A DNA stretch of 64,000 nucleotides from Nelumbo lutea (GCA_022828595.1 JAKGHH010000003.1:20708934-20772933); one strand, 5' to 3'; positions 22,996 through 33,267 are shown, counted from the stretch's first letter. The notes: a model not told the origin generated them from the letters alone. Numbers and translations are program-made.

Positions 22996-23961
22996 CATGC
23001 TACGAAAAGCTAAGTTTTCATCTTACCAAAGCTAAGTCTTCACTTTTTTGAAGCTATCACTTTATAATTTACATTTTTTATGAATTCAAAAACTATGTAG
23101 AGAGCTAACAGACTAAGTAGCTCTACCAACCTTATTTTCAATTCAGATAATGCTTCATTAGTCCTCTCCACAAGGTTTTCCCTACAAAGATGAGCTCTTC
23201 GTGGCTTCCACGGGAGTTGACGGCCAACAAACTACATAGGCGCCCTTATCGGTCGAGCCTTCCAAGGCTCCCGTGTGAGCTGGCAACCTAAAGTTAGTAG
23301 TGCTGCCTTCGAAGGTCAAGCTCCTAGTAGCTTCTTGTAGGAGTGGGTGATCGGCATTACGAAGCTGATGCAGCACAATCATAGCTCGACACCTCACAGG
23401 CAAAGCCTACGGGTCACATTACTGTTTAAGACCCGGTCGCCTCTCCGGCACGGTCCAAGTCAAAAAAGAGTGGACTACGAGTCACTCCCAAAAGCCTACG
23501 GGCCGCATTATTGCTTAAGACCTGGTCGTCTCTTCGGCATAGGCAACGTCAAAAAAGAATAGACTACGAGTCGCTCCCAAAAGCCTACGGGCCACATTAC
23601 TGCTTAAGACCTGGTCGCCTCTCTGGCACGAGCAAAAGTAAAAAAAGAATAGACTACGAGTCACTCCCAAAAGCCTACGGGCCACATTACTGCTTAAGAC
23701 CCGGTCGCTTCTCTGGCACGAGCAAAAGTAAAAAAAGAGTAGGCAATGAGTCACTCCCAAAAGCTTACGGGCCACATTACTGCTTAAGACCCGATTGCCT
23801 CTTCGGCATGGGCAAAGTCAAAAAAGAGTAGACTACGAGTCGCTCTCAAAGCCTACGGGCCACACTAGTAATTGGATTAGCACTTACTAGCTCATTGACT
23901 TACGGGCCAAAAGAAATCTACTCCCTTCGCTGAGTTACTATTAGCTCGGGAGTGGGGCTAT
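22996..23961 (+). repeat. Internal region with about 89-bp tandem repeats
   Basis: From about 23403 to 23870 a unit of roughly 89 bp repeats about five times. Its landmarks are AAGCCTACGGGCC, TGCTTAAGACC and TAGACTACGAGTC. The rest (22996-23400) is non-coding. The region ends with a purine-rich tract (about 23944-23961, CTCGGGAGTGGGGC) in the polypurine-tract position before the 3' LTR. Open frames across the repeats have no protein motifs. Confidence 0.8.
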
Positions 23962-25076
23962 TGATGAGGGAAGATTTGGCCCTCCAGTGAAATTGTGACA
24001 CGTGGCACCTCGTGACAACTAGGAAAACACCCAGCCAACAAACTTACGAAATTGGTGACCCACCCGAGCACCAGTCTGGTCGACCTGCGTGCGGCACACG
24101 CGACCTGTGCGGCGCGCGCCCGGCCTGCGCGACCTGGCCGACCTGTACCAGCCTATCGCATGATACGGCCAAGGCGTCCACCAACGAACCTGGTCTAAAC
24201 ATTGACCCGTTGACTGACACATGCGCCGACCTGACCACCTGGCCTACACATTGACTCGCCGATTGACGCAGGCACCCCTCTGACAACCTGGCCCAGGCGT
24301 TGACCTGGCCGCCTGACACAAGCGCCAGCCTGACAACCTCGAGGAGTTCACCACTGTACCCTGGTTTTGACAGGATGCGACGAGTTTAATCGTTTGGAGG
24401 CTTTTCACCCACCTAACTCGCGAGAACTCTAGTATATAAAGACCTCACCCCTCAAAGGGGAGGGAGATGAAAAAAAGAAAAGTAACCCCAACTCTTTAGC
24501 TCTCTCATATTATCTTCAAAGCTCTCTACAATAAGAGTGCTAACTTAAGCGTCGGAGAGCCCCTACTGGGAAAACACCCCTGGGACTTCTGATTCAGTTC
24601 TCGTAGGTCCCTCAGCTCCCGTCGCCTACAAAGGAGAGAAAATCACCTCACGCGGAGGGTAGTCAGGTTGCGTTGCACCAGGGAGCTCCACCATCCTTTG
24701 AGTTGTAGGCCGCCTAGGAGTAAGTCAAGTGACGAGTCCACCAGGCAGTTTGCCACCAGCCAATTCGCCACTAGGGAGTTCACCACTAGGCAGTTTGCCA
24801 CCAGACAGTCCCCCATCAAGCAGTTCGCCACCAGGCAATTCGCCACCAGGGAGTTCGCCACCAGGCAATTCGCCCCCCAGCAGTTCGCCACCAAGGAGTT
24901 CGCCACCCGGCAGTTTGTCACCAAATACCTTTCCACCAGGGAGCTCGCCACCGGGTAGTTTGCCACCAAGCAGTTCATCACCAAGGCACGTCACCACCGG
25001 GTCAAACAACGAGGTACTTAGCCAAAAAATTTATACATCACAAAACATTGGTACGTGGTCGAAAACGGTTACATCA
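23962..25076 (+). repeat. 3' LTR of non-autonomous element
   Basis: 1115 bp, collinear with the 5' LTR apart from repeat-number differences in U3 and in the 15-bp minisatellite (about 24740-24990). The TATA core is at 24433-24440. Numerous substitutions relative to the 5' LTR show the insertion is not recent. Confidence 0.88.
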
Positions 25077-25154
25077 AGTGCGTTTTATGTTCGTATCCTC
25101 TTGGTTGTTTTCTTTTTCTTTAAAAGCAATTACAGAACTGCAGCAATCACAGCA

Positions 25155-25235
25155 GACTGATTCTAAAGAAAAATGAGGGGCTAATATGCTTTTAATGCTG
25201 AAGCACATAAGATAATTGCCTTAATGGTCAGTAAA
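25155..25235 (+). pseudogene. C/D snoRNA copy E, decayed
   Basis: Upstream sequence (ACTGATTCTA) and downstream sequence (TTTCAACTGTGTTGAGCATAAAA, just after) match copy D, showing duplication of a longer unit. The C box has become ATGAGGG and the guide/D region (ATAATTGCCTTAATGGTCAG) has lost the rRNA complementarity. It lies just beyond the retrotransposon. Confidence 0.45.
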
Positions 25236-25590
25236 GTGACATTGATGTTTCAACTGTGTTGAGCATAAAATAAAACAGTTTTAAATATTTTTTTGATTGA
25301 TATATTTTATGCTTCTTTTTGCTTTCTCGTTTGCCCTTGTGAGTGCTTTCTTTTTCATAAAACCAAGGAAAACTTCGATGTAATGTTGTTATAAACAGAT
25401 AATCATAAACAATCTTCGATCGTTCTTTTATCTGTGATGATATATAACCTTATTATAAATTAAGAGGGAGATAGTGAGTAGGTATGCAGTCACTGACCAT
25501 GTATGTTATGGAGAACAGATTGAACTTGTGACTTGTGAGCTGCTGAGCTGCTGAGCTGCTGCTAACACAGTATACTGATTCCATGACAGC

Positions 25591-25674
25591 AAAGCAAAAT
25601 GATGAGCTAACTTATCTGAGCTATTAGTGCTGAAGCATTTAACATAATTGCCTTGAAAGTTTTCCGATTGCTTT
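25591..25674 (+). ncRNA. C/D snoRNA copy F, probably decaying
   Basis: The terminal stem AAAGCAA/TTGCTTT and C box ATGATGA (25599-25605) are intact. The D box reads CCGA instead of CTGA and the guide GCCTTGAAAGTTTT has one mismatch to the rRNA site. It may be non-functional. Confidence 0.5.
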
Positions 25675-25676
25675 GT

Positions 25677-26943
25677 TGTATCAATGTTCAGTATGCGCGA
25701 CATCAGCCTTTGTGTCCTTGTGGTCAATTCCTTTTTCATCAATCTGCTTCCCATAGGCATGGTTCAAAGTTCCATTTTCTCGATACGTATGCTACGTATT
25801 GGATGTTTGTAATGGGCATAATACTGATTAAAAAAAAATTAATTAGGTTTCGAGAATCGTGTCGGGACATCTAATAGCAGGAGTATTAGACTTGATTTTT
25901 CTTCTATTTGTATATGGATATTGTCATTTACGGGGTGATATTCATGTAGGGCTGTAGTGTTTTAAGAATATGAGATCCTAACTTTTATAGAACCTTATTT
26001 GAAATTGGTGTCGGAAGGTAAAAATGGTTTAATGTCAATGGTAGTCACATAACTGTTCTTCGTGGATAACTCTCTTGGCATATGTTTAATTTTTAATGCA
26101 ATTGAATGGCGTCTGCATCCTCTGCAAATTTTCTAATGATTCTTGCACTGAGATGGAGAAGGTTTCACTCAAGCTGTCTTCAGTTGCTGTCCTCTTTCTT
26201 ATTGCATCTGGTTAATCTCTCTCTCTCTTTCTCCATCTCGCTCTCTTTGAAAAACACACATACACCAGGCACATTGCATTTGATCTAGATATAATATTAG
26301 TTGAGTTGTGAAGTTTTTAAAAATCATGCATGCATGCATGCATGTAACTGTTTGGCGTAGGGCTGGCGGTATCGACGACGACTGAAGCAATGTTTAACCT
26401 GCAAGTCCTCGGAGCGTAGAGTTGTGATGGTCATGACCTAAAAGGTCCAGCACGCAACCGAAGCATTTTCGGTACTAGCGTTTTGCCACACAGACAAGGG
26501 CTGCAAGAGCAGGTGCCCACCAAATTGCCCCATTGTGAATCATGTTAACCGTCAGTGCTTCTGTGAGTATTAATTCAAGATTTATGGTCTGTTTGAAAAT
26601 TGAAGCTCCCCCGATCTCTCTGTTGAATGAGGCTACTTTTTTCAATGTCGTCTTTTGGTCTTTCATAGAAATGGGTTAATGAATGATGATATCTGGTTCT
26701 ATGTTTCATGGATTTCGTGGAGTTTTATTGCTAAATGCCAATGTGCGAATGCAAATTATGACATCCACACGCTTTCACACAGAACAGCCATGAAATGATA
26801 TGGCACATGTTATACCACATTGTCGAGCAGGATAGAGTTGTGATTTTCTCAATCGGACCCAACCAGTGCTGAAGATTGTCGTTGAAGATAATTCAAGAGA
26901 TACGTGTGGGTAGAGCCACATCGACTGTAAAATTGGAAAGCTC
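25677..26943 (+). other. No gene recognised
   Basis: This stretch follows the snoRNA array. It contains a CT-rich patch near 26215-26250 and a CATG repeat (26317-26344). Possible exons of the host unit cannot be told from intergenic sequence. Confidence 0.5.
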
Positions 26944-27310
26944 ACCGGTTTTTATGTGCTTTTCTCACGACTTAAAATAATGTCTAGCCGCGTCCAAGGT
27001 TTCTAAATGTGCTTCATCAAGATTCACCACACTTGAATTCTCAATAATAATTAATTTTAGGTGGATTGCCATTAATTCCACTGTGATCAAGCACTCTTGG
27101 GTGAAAGTGTGTGGTAAGGGTAGATGGAGCAGTGTAAAAACTGCAAAGGGAATGGATTACCATTAGGCTGAGAATAGTGGTGAAGCTATTTGCCGTTAAT
27201 TAGAGAGCTCTCTACAGTGAGTTGGAAGGGCTTGACTTGACACGTCCAATCGTTTTTGGTTGATCTTTCTTTTCTTAAACGGCCAGTGCCAAGTATATTG
27301 GTGGGGTCCC
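26944..27310 (+). repeat. Segment duplicated inside the LTR element at 58.9 kb
   Basis: From CCGGTTTTTATG to GGTGGGGTCC this segment is about 95% identical by eye to 58868-59238. It has no clear coding capacity. Sequence just upstream (GAGCCACATCGACTG) has a repeat-like flavour, so the segment may itself belong to a dispersed family. Beyond both ends the two loci have nothing in common. Confidence 0.85.
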
Positions 27311-28279
27311 TGGCCCCTCTACAAACATGGTTGCTGATGGGTGATTTGGCCCCAACCTACGTAGACACGCGGACGTTATCAAATGACTGGATATTGACAA
27401 GATATTTCTTGCCGCTTTAGCAAGACAGGTCACTTTGGACACCTTGGGAAAGACCGAGGTTTGAATTGCTCGTTATGGCCTGACATGCAGAAGTGACTTG
27501 TAGCATACTTTACAAGCTGTCCACAGTTGTTTTTAAACTTTTTCGGATGCTATGTGGTCTGTGTTGAGCATGATACGATGGGATGGGCCATATTGGATTA
27601 GAGGTTTCGGATCCATGAACTGACATGACACAGCATGATTGAGCGGGCCGTGGTGCCTGCTGCCTGGGCCAATCCGTGTCCCAGCCTTACCCAAGACTTG
27701 GTCCACATATTAGCCTGGCCTTTGACAGGCATAATACAGCATGGGCCCGCACCACCGCACGGGCTCAAGCCATGGGCCATGCTAGGCCGATCCCCGAAGT
27801 ATCCAGAAGAGGGAAGGATGGACCGTGCCCGAATTATACCACTGAACTTTCTTTTGGCAGATAAAGAGGAGGAATAAAAATTTACAAGCAATAAAATAAC
27901 AAGGTTCGACCAGCTGTGTCAGTTTTCGCAGACCAGCTGTGTCAGTTTTCGCGGTACCAAAAGATATTGGAGCGATTAACGTCCTGGTCCTGGGCAACCA
28001 TGCGCGCATATTGATTTAGGTCCTCACGCCTGTATTTAATATTTAGTATTTATAGAACTAAATCTTAAAGAAAGTTCCGGAGTCCAGATGGTGAGATAGA
28101 GAGCCATCAAAAGGAGACCCATTCAGCGCGTGAATCGTGATTTGTGAGCCGTGAGATGAAAGGCTCTTTGACATTATTTCATTTCCTTGTTGATAAGCAT
28201 TGCTTACCTTCTTTTATGTGTCATCTTTTAAATGGGTTTGGATTGGATCAGACTTTTCAAAATAAAAAAACTTAAAAAA
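27311..28279. other. No gene recognised
   Basis: The stretch includes a TGATGGGTGATTTGGCCCC motif at about 27333 that resembles the start of the non-autonomous LTR. A GC-rich patch (27600-27850) has GGCCC motifs like the arms of the 10098 MITE. A tandem duplication of GACCAGCTGTGTCAGTTTTC lies at 27908 and 27931. Confidence 0.5.
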
Positions 28280-28467
28280 GGGTAAATTATAAAGACCCCT
28301 CTGTGACAAAGACCTTCCTGTATTTTGTTTTGTGACAAAGACGACTCTGAGATAAAGACTTCTTTTCGTTAGTCTTTCATCTAAAAAATGAGAATTCATC
28401 ATTGCAATATTTTTTAATCCCTATATTACTCTTGTAATAATTATTTGAACAATCAGAAGAAAAACAC
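28280..28467 (+). repeat. Left TIR of Pack-MULE-like element
   Basis: Starts GGGTAAATTATAAAGACCCC. Pairs with 29617-29826 in reverse complement, including the AAAAAATGAGAA and TAATAATTATT blocks. Confidence 0.8.
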
Positions 28468-28479
28468 TATTCTTCCCCT

Positions 28480-29290
28480 TCCCCTGTTTTGAGAAGCTTC
28501 CATTCATGAAGTTGTTCGAAATGTCAAGGTGCAGCAAGTGAAGATTGGCGATGGGTTTCACGCTCCCTGAAATGTTAGTTGATCTCAAATCTAATTTTCG
28601 AAGCAGATTCAAACGAGAGAAGAGACTATTTGGCAACTTACCACTTCTTGGATTTCCAAAATGTAGCAGTGTGTACAACTTACTGTAGGAGTTGCTTAGA
28701 ATCGTTGTTGTATTCCCATATTGTTTCTTTAGACCTCCAAAACAGAAGAGTGCAAAAAAACAAAGATTTGAATGATCCTCTATTGTATTTGTATCTATAT
28801 CCCAAGTCAATGACAAATGACGGGTCACCCCAAGATCATCAAGATCGCTGAATCCTGATTTTGTATCCTTAATCAATTTATATTCATCTCTTGAAAGCTC
28901 ACGCACTATATCATGGAATGGCTCATGGTCTTGCATCTAATAATGTTCCCATCTTCATCTCTTTTCAAATCCCTAAAGAAACCAGTATGTGACAGCAGTT
29001 CTTCAAGGTATTCCATGGCAGATCTCTCCAACGTCTCTCAACTGTCATCCTCACTTTGGATGACACCCTCAGCCATCCATAACTGTGTTACGACATCCTT
29101 CTCAATCCAACAACCTTTGGGGAATAGCAAGAAGTACTTTAGGCACCTTTTTACATCTTTGGGCAACCTAACGTAACTCGATTTAAGCATTTGCAAGACA
29201 GTTCTCCACACATTTGACCTCCGGTAAAGTTGCCATTGGCAATCTCTTTCAAGGTTACTCAGTTCTGTGTAATCTCTTTCAAGATTGAAA
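28480..29290 (-). pseudogene. NLR (NB-ARC/LRR) resistance-gene fragment
   Basis: The minus strand encodes the C-terminal half of an NB-ARC domain: SSYVRLPKDVKRCLKYF and LFPKG with LWMAEG (RNBS-D region). Next come SAMEYLEELLSHTGFF, HDIVRELS (MHD-like region) and the first leucine-rich repeats (LPNSLFSRLNLLRKLDL, then IANLHLLHLDIS). The P-loop, kinase-2 and nearly all LRRs are absent. A TGA near 29037 and a frameshift near 28930 interrupt it, so it encodes no working receptor. The frame runs out into the left TIR, showing the capture boundary at about 28475. Antisense or small-RNA roles are possible but unproven. Confidence 0.85.
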
Positions 29291-29616
29291 AATAGGGGTA
29301 GTCGATGATCTCTAGTGTCACGGATAAGAAGAAGGGGAAGAAGAAAATGAAAAAAAAAAAAAGAAAGAGGAAGAAGGAGCAAAGGGAGAGAAGAAGTCAG
29401 AGGAGAGGGTATGCCCAAATTAGCTGTTGCAATGAGTTGTGGCGGCTATGGCCGAGAGGAACATAAAATAGAGAAAAGCGGAAAGAAAAAAGAGGATGAG
29501 AAAAAGGGGAAGGGGAAGAAGAGAGATCGGGGGAGAAAAGGAGAGAGAGAAAAATGTAAAGGAATTTGAGATAGAGGGAATTATCGCCGCTGCTATTCGT
29601 GTATAAAGATAAACGG

Positions 29617-29826
29617 TGTTTTTCTCCCGATTGTCCGAATAATTATTATAAGAATAATATAGGAATTAAAAAAATATTACAATCACGGAGTTCTCATTTT
29701 TTGGACAAAAGGTTAATGGAAGGGGGTGTTTGTCTCACTGTCATATTAGAGGAGGCCTTTGTCGCAAAATAAATTACAGGGTATTGGTCACAGACCCCAT
29801 TGTACGGGGGTTTTTGTAATTTACCC
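29617..29826 (-). repeat. Right TIR of Pack-MULE-like element
   Basis: Read on the minus strand it starts GGGTAAATTACAAAAACCCC. It is about 20 bp longer than the left copy because of small insertions in its outer half. Confidence 0.8.
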
Positions 29827-30110
29827 ATATAAAAAAGGTAATAAGAAAAGGTGTTCGGATCCGATCGGCTACCAAAAAGTAAAAGAGCGAGCTCTGCGAA
29901 ACCGACCCCACCCAGAAGCTTCATTTTCTTTATAGTTTATGCTTTACTCGTGAGAAAAAGAGGATTCTTTTCTTTTTCCTATTTGGCAGTCGACAGTTGC
30001 AAGTTGCAACCCAACAGCCGATGCCCGAGGGCACTTGCCGTTAAACACCACTGCTCTCTCTCTCTCTCTTTGAGTTTGTGGTAGTCGCTTTGTGTCGGAA
30101 GTCGGAAGTA

Positions 30111-30200
30111 CCGGAAGAACTGGTTTATGCCGTTTCCTTCATGATAGTGGTAGTGGTGTTCCTCATACACCTTCCTCACGAAAATATTTACATAAAATAA
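30111..30200 (+). pseudogene. Fragment of small membrane-protein family
   Basis: In-frame codons for PEELVYAVSFMIV and then LIHLPHENIYIK, ending in TAA, match residues around 49-76 of the protein at 31909 (RPEELIYALSFMIV...LPYEYIDGN). Only the first membrane segment is present. No start or remaining domain is recognisable, so it is a partial, probably dead, duplicate about 1.8 kb upstream of the intact gene. Confidence 0.65.
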
Positions 30201-31908
30201 GGAAAAAAAATTGAAATTGAAGTGTCAGATTTCATGTCATTGGGTTCTACTGGTATGGATCCTTGAAGTTGGTTGCATGATATGCTTTAGCCGGTGGTAT
30301 TAAGGAAAATACCAGAGAAAATATACAGAAGAACAATAAAAGAGAGCTCTCAAATCTTAAAGGTGAAAGAGAAGAGTTAAACCAATAGATCTTGGCTTAA
30401 GATTAAGTTGTTTCACTTCGCCGGAGAAATATACTAACTTCTGGGCGGCGAAGGCGATGTTCTTTGTGTGAGGGTTTCGTTTCTCCGGAATTGAACTATC
30501 TGATCGATGGAACTCAAAAAAAGAGTTGAATAATGTAAGGATTTTGTTGGGGTTCATCTCGCCTCCAGGACCTTGAAGCGGACAGTCACAGATGACAGAA
30601 CATCCCAACTCGGTCCGAACATCGAAGGAAGCTTCAATGATATGATGATGTCATCGTCTATCCCAACAAGTAATCTGTTTAATTGTTAACCCGTCAATCC
30701 TTTGTTTCCATTTCTTGTTTCTACACAAAGGGCCGACGACGCAACACAAAGGGTTCTGCCACATAAGAGAACGAGGGCTACGATCAATCTATTCCTATTT
30801 GCATCGTCCGATCTCATATTCAGGGTTGGCCTGCTTTAGTCGTAATATCTGGTTCCCTCTCTCTCTCTCGCTCTCGTTTGAAACTTTAATATTTTCAACA
30901 TCCTTGTGAGCTGCTGAATTCTCCGAACATATAAGAAAAAGAACTACAAACCTAGGAAAAAAAAAATTGCAACACGGAATTCACAATAGAAAAAGGAAAG
31001 GCTAGCCTGAACCGAAATTTAATGCCATCAGTTCATCACAGAGAATTGAAAGTGTGTTAAAGGCTCTTTTTATCAATATCTGAAATCAAGTTTGAATCCG
31101 CGAAGACATTATAGATTGCGAATAAAATGGGCCAGAAACTGATATTGCTCTACGAAAGAAAACGGACTCCAGATTCGATCTTTTGCAGCATTTGTTAGTG
31201 GTTGGTTTCTTCATCATTATTTCCTCATAAGCAATTAATTCCTGTATTTAATTCTACCTTTTTTTTTTTTTTTATCTTCACATAGTTTTATATTTTTATC
31301 TTAATTTCCTTGTTTGGTCGTGCATTCCTATCATGTGGTTCTTCAGTTCTTGATATTTGTTCCGAGTCTTCCGATTCGTTTCTCAGCCAGATCGTAATTC
31401 GGAAGTTTATGGCTGAGTAGGGATTTTGCATCGGTTGCGACCGCCCAAGTCCTACAAAACATGATCAGTAAAAGTCTTGCTAGAGGTTAAAAAATATTAT
31501 TTATTTAAAATAATCCCGCCGGTCGGTTGCCGCTGCGTGTATAAATTCGACCGTCGTGCGACAGCAACCGTCATTAAAGGAATGGTGCCGTGAAACATGG
31601 TGGCCAAGCATAGATTACCTACTTTTTTGCGTGTCATCGTTAAGTTAAAAAATTCTGATAAGGGCTGATTGGTACTTGTCCCAAAAAAGAAAGACTGGGA
31701 CCATGTATTGTCCCATCACTCAGATGGCAACCAGAAGCTTCGCCCTCTATTTTTTTCGTAGTTCTGAAATTTCTGAAACTTCTGGGCAGCTTCCATTGCA
31801 GTGAGCTGTGAAGGTCTACATATAACGCGAAGCAAAGTTGGAGTTTGAATCCATCGAAATCGCCATTGCCGGGCGCTAACTAATGCGCTATGTCGGTGTA
31901 AGAATAAA
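30201..31908. other. Upstream region of the 31909 gene, nothing recognised
   Basis: It contains a short CT run (about 30857-30876) and a T run (31260-31274). A GC-richer patch (31432-31575) has weak inverted ends (GGTTGCGACC and its approximate complement) that might be another MITE. No other gene was supported. Confidence 0.5.
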
Positions 31909-32379
31909 ATGGCGCAGGGTGCCAAAGAAAAATTGCTTGCAATCTCTGAGGCAGTAGGTGCGAGAGCGTGGGTAAGAGCAGAGAAAGTGAAAGTGAAGCT
32001 GCCTTCCCTTCTTCCCGTGAGAAACGTCGTACCACTACCACATGAAGTTCGGACTCGACCTGAAGAATTGATCTATGCACTTTCCTTCATGATAGTGATT
32101 TCGCTCATACAACTTCCCTACGAATATATTGACGGCAACCCAATCCCGACCGTTATTTTTGAGGGCCAACCCACTACTTTTCATGCTTTTATCTTATCCC
32201 TCGTCTTTTCATTCTCGGGTTCGGCGTGTGCTATGATGTTGAGAGAAGACTACCCCAAGGCCGCCGGGTACTGTCGCCGTTTCGGTCTATTTGCTTTCTC
32301 ACTTGCTTTTTCTGTTTTCCTGTGGGCTGCCATCCCCGACGCCTTCCGGCTGCTGTCGTCCCTTACCTCCTCTTCTTAA
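31909..32379 (+). CDS. Small membrane protein, unknown family, copy 1
   Basis: A 156-residue intact frame starts at an ATG in good context (AAAATGGC) and ends with TAA. The N-terminal 48 residues are basic and lack a clear cleavable signal. Three hydrophobic segments follow: about 52-70 (ELIYALSFMIVISLIQLP), 87-108 (FHAFILSLVFSF) and 127-146 (LFAFSLAFSVFLWAAIP). Between the first two sits the conserved loop YIDGNPIPTVIFEGQP. The paralogue at 46339 shares this loop and all three segments. The spacing (membrane segment, G-P loop, FxAF membrane segment) is reminiscent of the PGG membrane domain of plant ankyrin proteins, but I do not recognise the family and assign no function. It is a single exon, probably membrane-located. 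Confidence 0.7.
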   Translation: MAQGAKEKLLAISEAVGARAWVRAEKVKVKLPSLLPVRNVVPLPHEVRTRPEELIYALSFMIVISLIQLPYEYIDGNPIPTVIFEGQPTTFHAFILSLVFSFSGSACAMMLREDYPKAAGYCRRFGLFAFSLAFSVFLWAAIPDAFRLLSSLTSSS

Positions 32380-32769
32380 TTAAGTTTATATATTATATAA
32401 TTTGTCGTTGTTGTTGTTGTTGTATAAATGAACAACAGCAAGAAAATTGCAAGATTGTTCTACTAAATATGGATGGTTGCATGCGCGTCCCTCCCGGGCC
32501 CCCGCTGAATTTTTAGTCTTTTTATTTTATATATGGATGGTTGCATTTGCATGTGCGTCATCTGCACTTGCTTTTCTATATTATTGGGATTATGTCATTA
32601 TGATTTAATTAGCCTTTTAAGGGTATTTTTGTCCTTTTATTTTCTATTTTCTCGTTGCATACAACATACGATTCCTAATCACGGCCCAACTACGAGTGAA
32701 TGAGTGATCATTTCAGCCCGGTATGGAAATTCTGGTTTTGAACCTCCGTTTTGGGCTTAATACTTCAAA

Positions 32770-33218
32770 TAGGGGTGAACATGGCCGGATCTGAAACGGG
32801 CTATGCACTTATTATAAGAGTTATAGTTTAGGTTCGGGCCCTGTCTGGTCTGGGGATCCAGGCCTGAAACAAGTCCTATTTTAGGTCTACACGGGTCTAA
32901 GTAGAGTAGAGACGGACCTAATTTAAACTTATTTTATACATTATATAATATAAAATATTACATGTAATATAATATTTATATATAAAATATATAATATAGT
33001 ACAAAATAACTTCTATACATATGTATACATTATACACAAAATGTGTAAGTTTAACTATATGCAAGATGGGCCCGTGTCAGGCCTGAAATATTAAGCCCAA
33101 ACCCACTCCTAAATCTTGTGGGCCTGATGTAGGTCTGAACCTAGGCCAGGCCTGAACATAAAACCCAGGCCCAAGCTTGGAATTTTTGGGCCAGGCCGGA
33201 CTGAAACGATCACCCCTA
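32770..33218. mobile_element. hAT-type MITE, 449 bp
   Basis: The ends are TAGGGGTGAACATGG and, inverted, TAGGGGTGATCGTTT. The flanking 8-mers acttcaaa and actttaag agree at six positions. Arms rich in GGCC surround an AT-rich core (32930-33060). The design is the same as the 10098 element, and there is no coding capacity. Confidence 0.65.
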
Positions 33219-33267
33219 ACTTTAAGTCTAGCCCAGGTTCCCATTATTCTTAATATATTTAAATATA

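Larger units (their letters stand above)
21797..25076 (+). mobile_element. Non-autonomous LTR retrotransposon, complete, 3.28 kb
   Basis: Two direct LTRs (21797-22975 and 23962-25076) both begin TGATGAGG and end GGTTACATCA. They flank a 986-bp internal region with a PBS, a purine-rich tract and tandem repeats but no gag or pol. Perfect 5-bp target duplications AGTGC lie at 21792-21796 and 25077-25081. The PBS, LTR ends and TATA context resemble the Tat-like gypsy at 1-4936, so such an element probably supplied its proteins. It inserted inside the snoRNA array in the plus orientation. Confidence 0.9.
18430..25700 (+). other. Putative snoRNA host transcription unit
   Basis: The unit is proposed from a telo-box start, a short leading open frame (18461-18766, rich in S, P and L, unlike any protein I recognise) and six related C/D snoRNA copies on the plus strand from 20260 onward. 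Plant C/D snoRNAs are often intronic or transcribed as clusters. Stretches between the copies (18767-20259, 20333-21100) are T-rich and intron-like with no coding motif. Exon boundaries are not determined: a possible donor follows the CTATACAG at 18671-18678. The LTR retrotransposon at 21797-25076 interrupts the unit. The host could be non-coding; a protein-coding host with unseen exons is also possible. Confidence 0.4.
28280..29826. mobile_element. Pack-MULE-like element carrying an NLR fragment
   Basis: Long terminal inverted repeats (28280-28467 and 29617-29826) both start GGGTAAATTA(T/C)AAA when read inward, and both end in GAAAAACAC. Their inner 90 bases match best. The flanking 10-mers acttaaaaaa and atataaaaaa agree at 8 of 10 positions, compatible with an old 9-11 bp Mutator target duplication in an A-rich site. 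There is no transposase; between the repeats lie an antisense plant NLR fragment and an AG-rich filler (29290-29610). Long TIRs of this start sequence plus captured host coding sequence are the definition of a Pack-MULE. Confidence 0.75.

Noticed and set aside
23347..23831. Regularly repeated frames that might suggest a CRISPR array or a repeat protein
   Set aside because: Units are about 89 bp of nearly identical sequence without unique spacers, inside a plant LTR element.
27124..27171. A short CKNCKGNG motif resembling a DnaJ zinc-finger CxxCxGxG
   Set aside because: Only one motif, an in-frame stop soon after, and the copy at 59.0 kb has lost the first cysteine.
31432..31575. GGTTGCGACC and an approximate inverted partner as a MITE
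   Set aside because: The arms match for about ten bases only and no target duplication was found.
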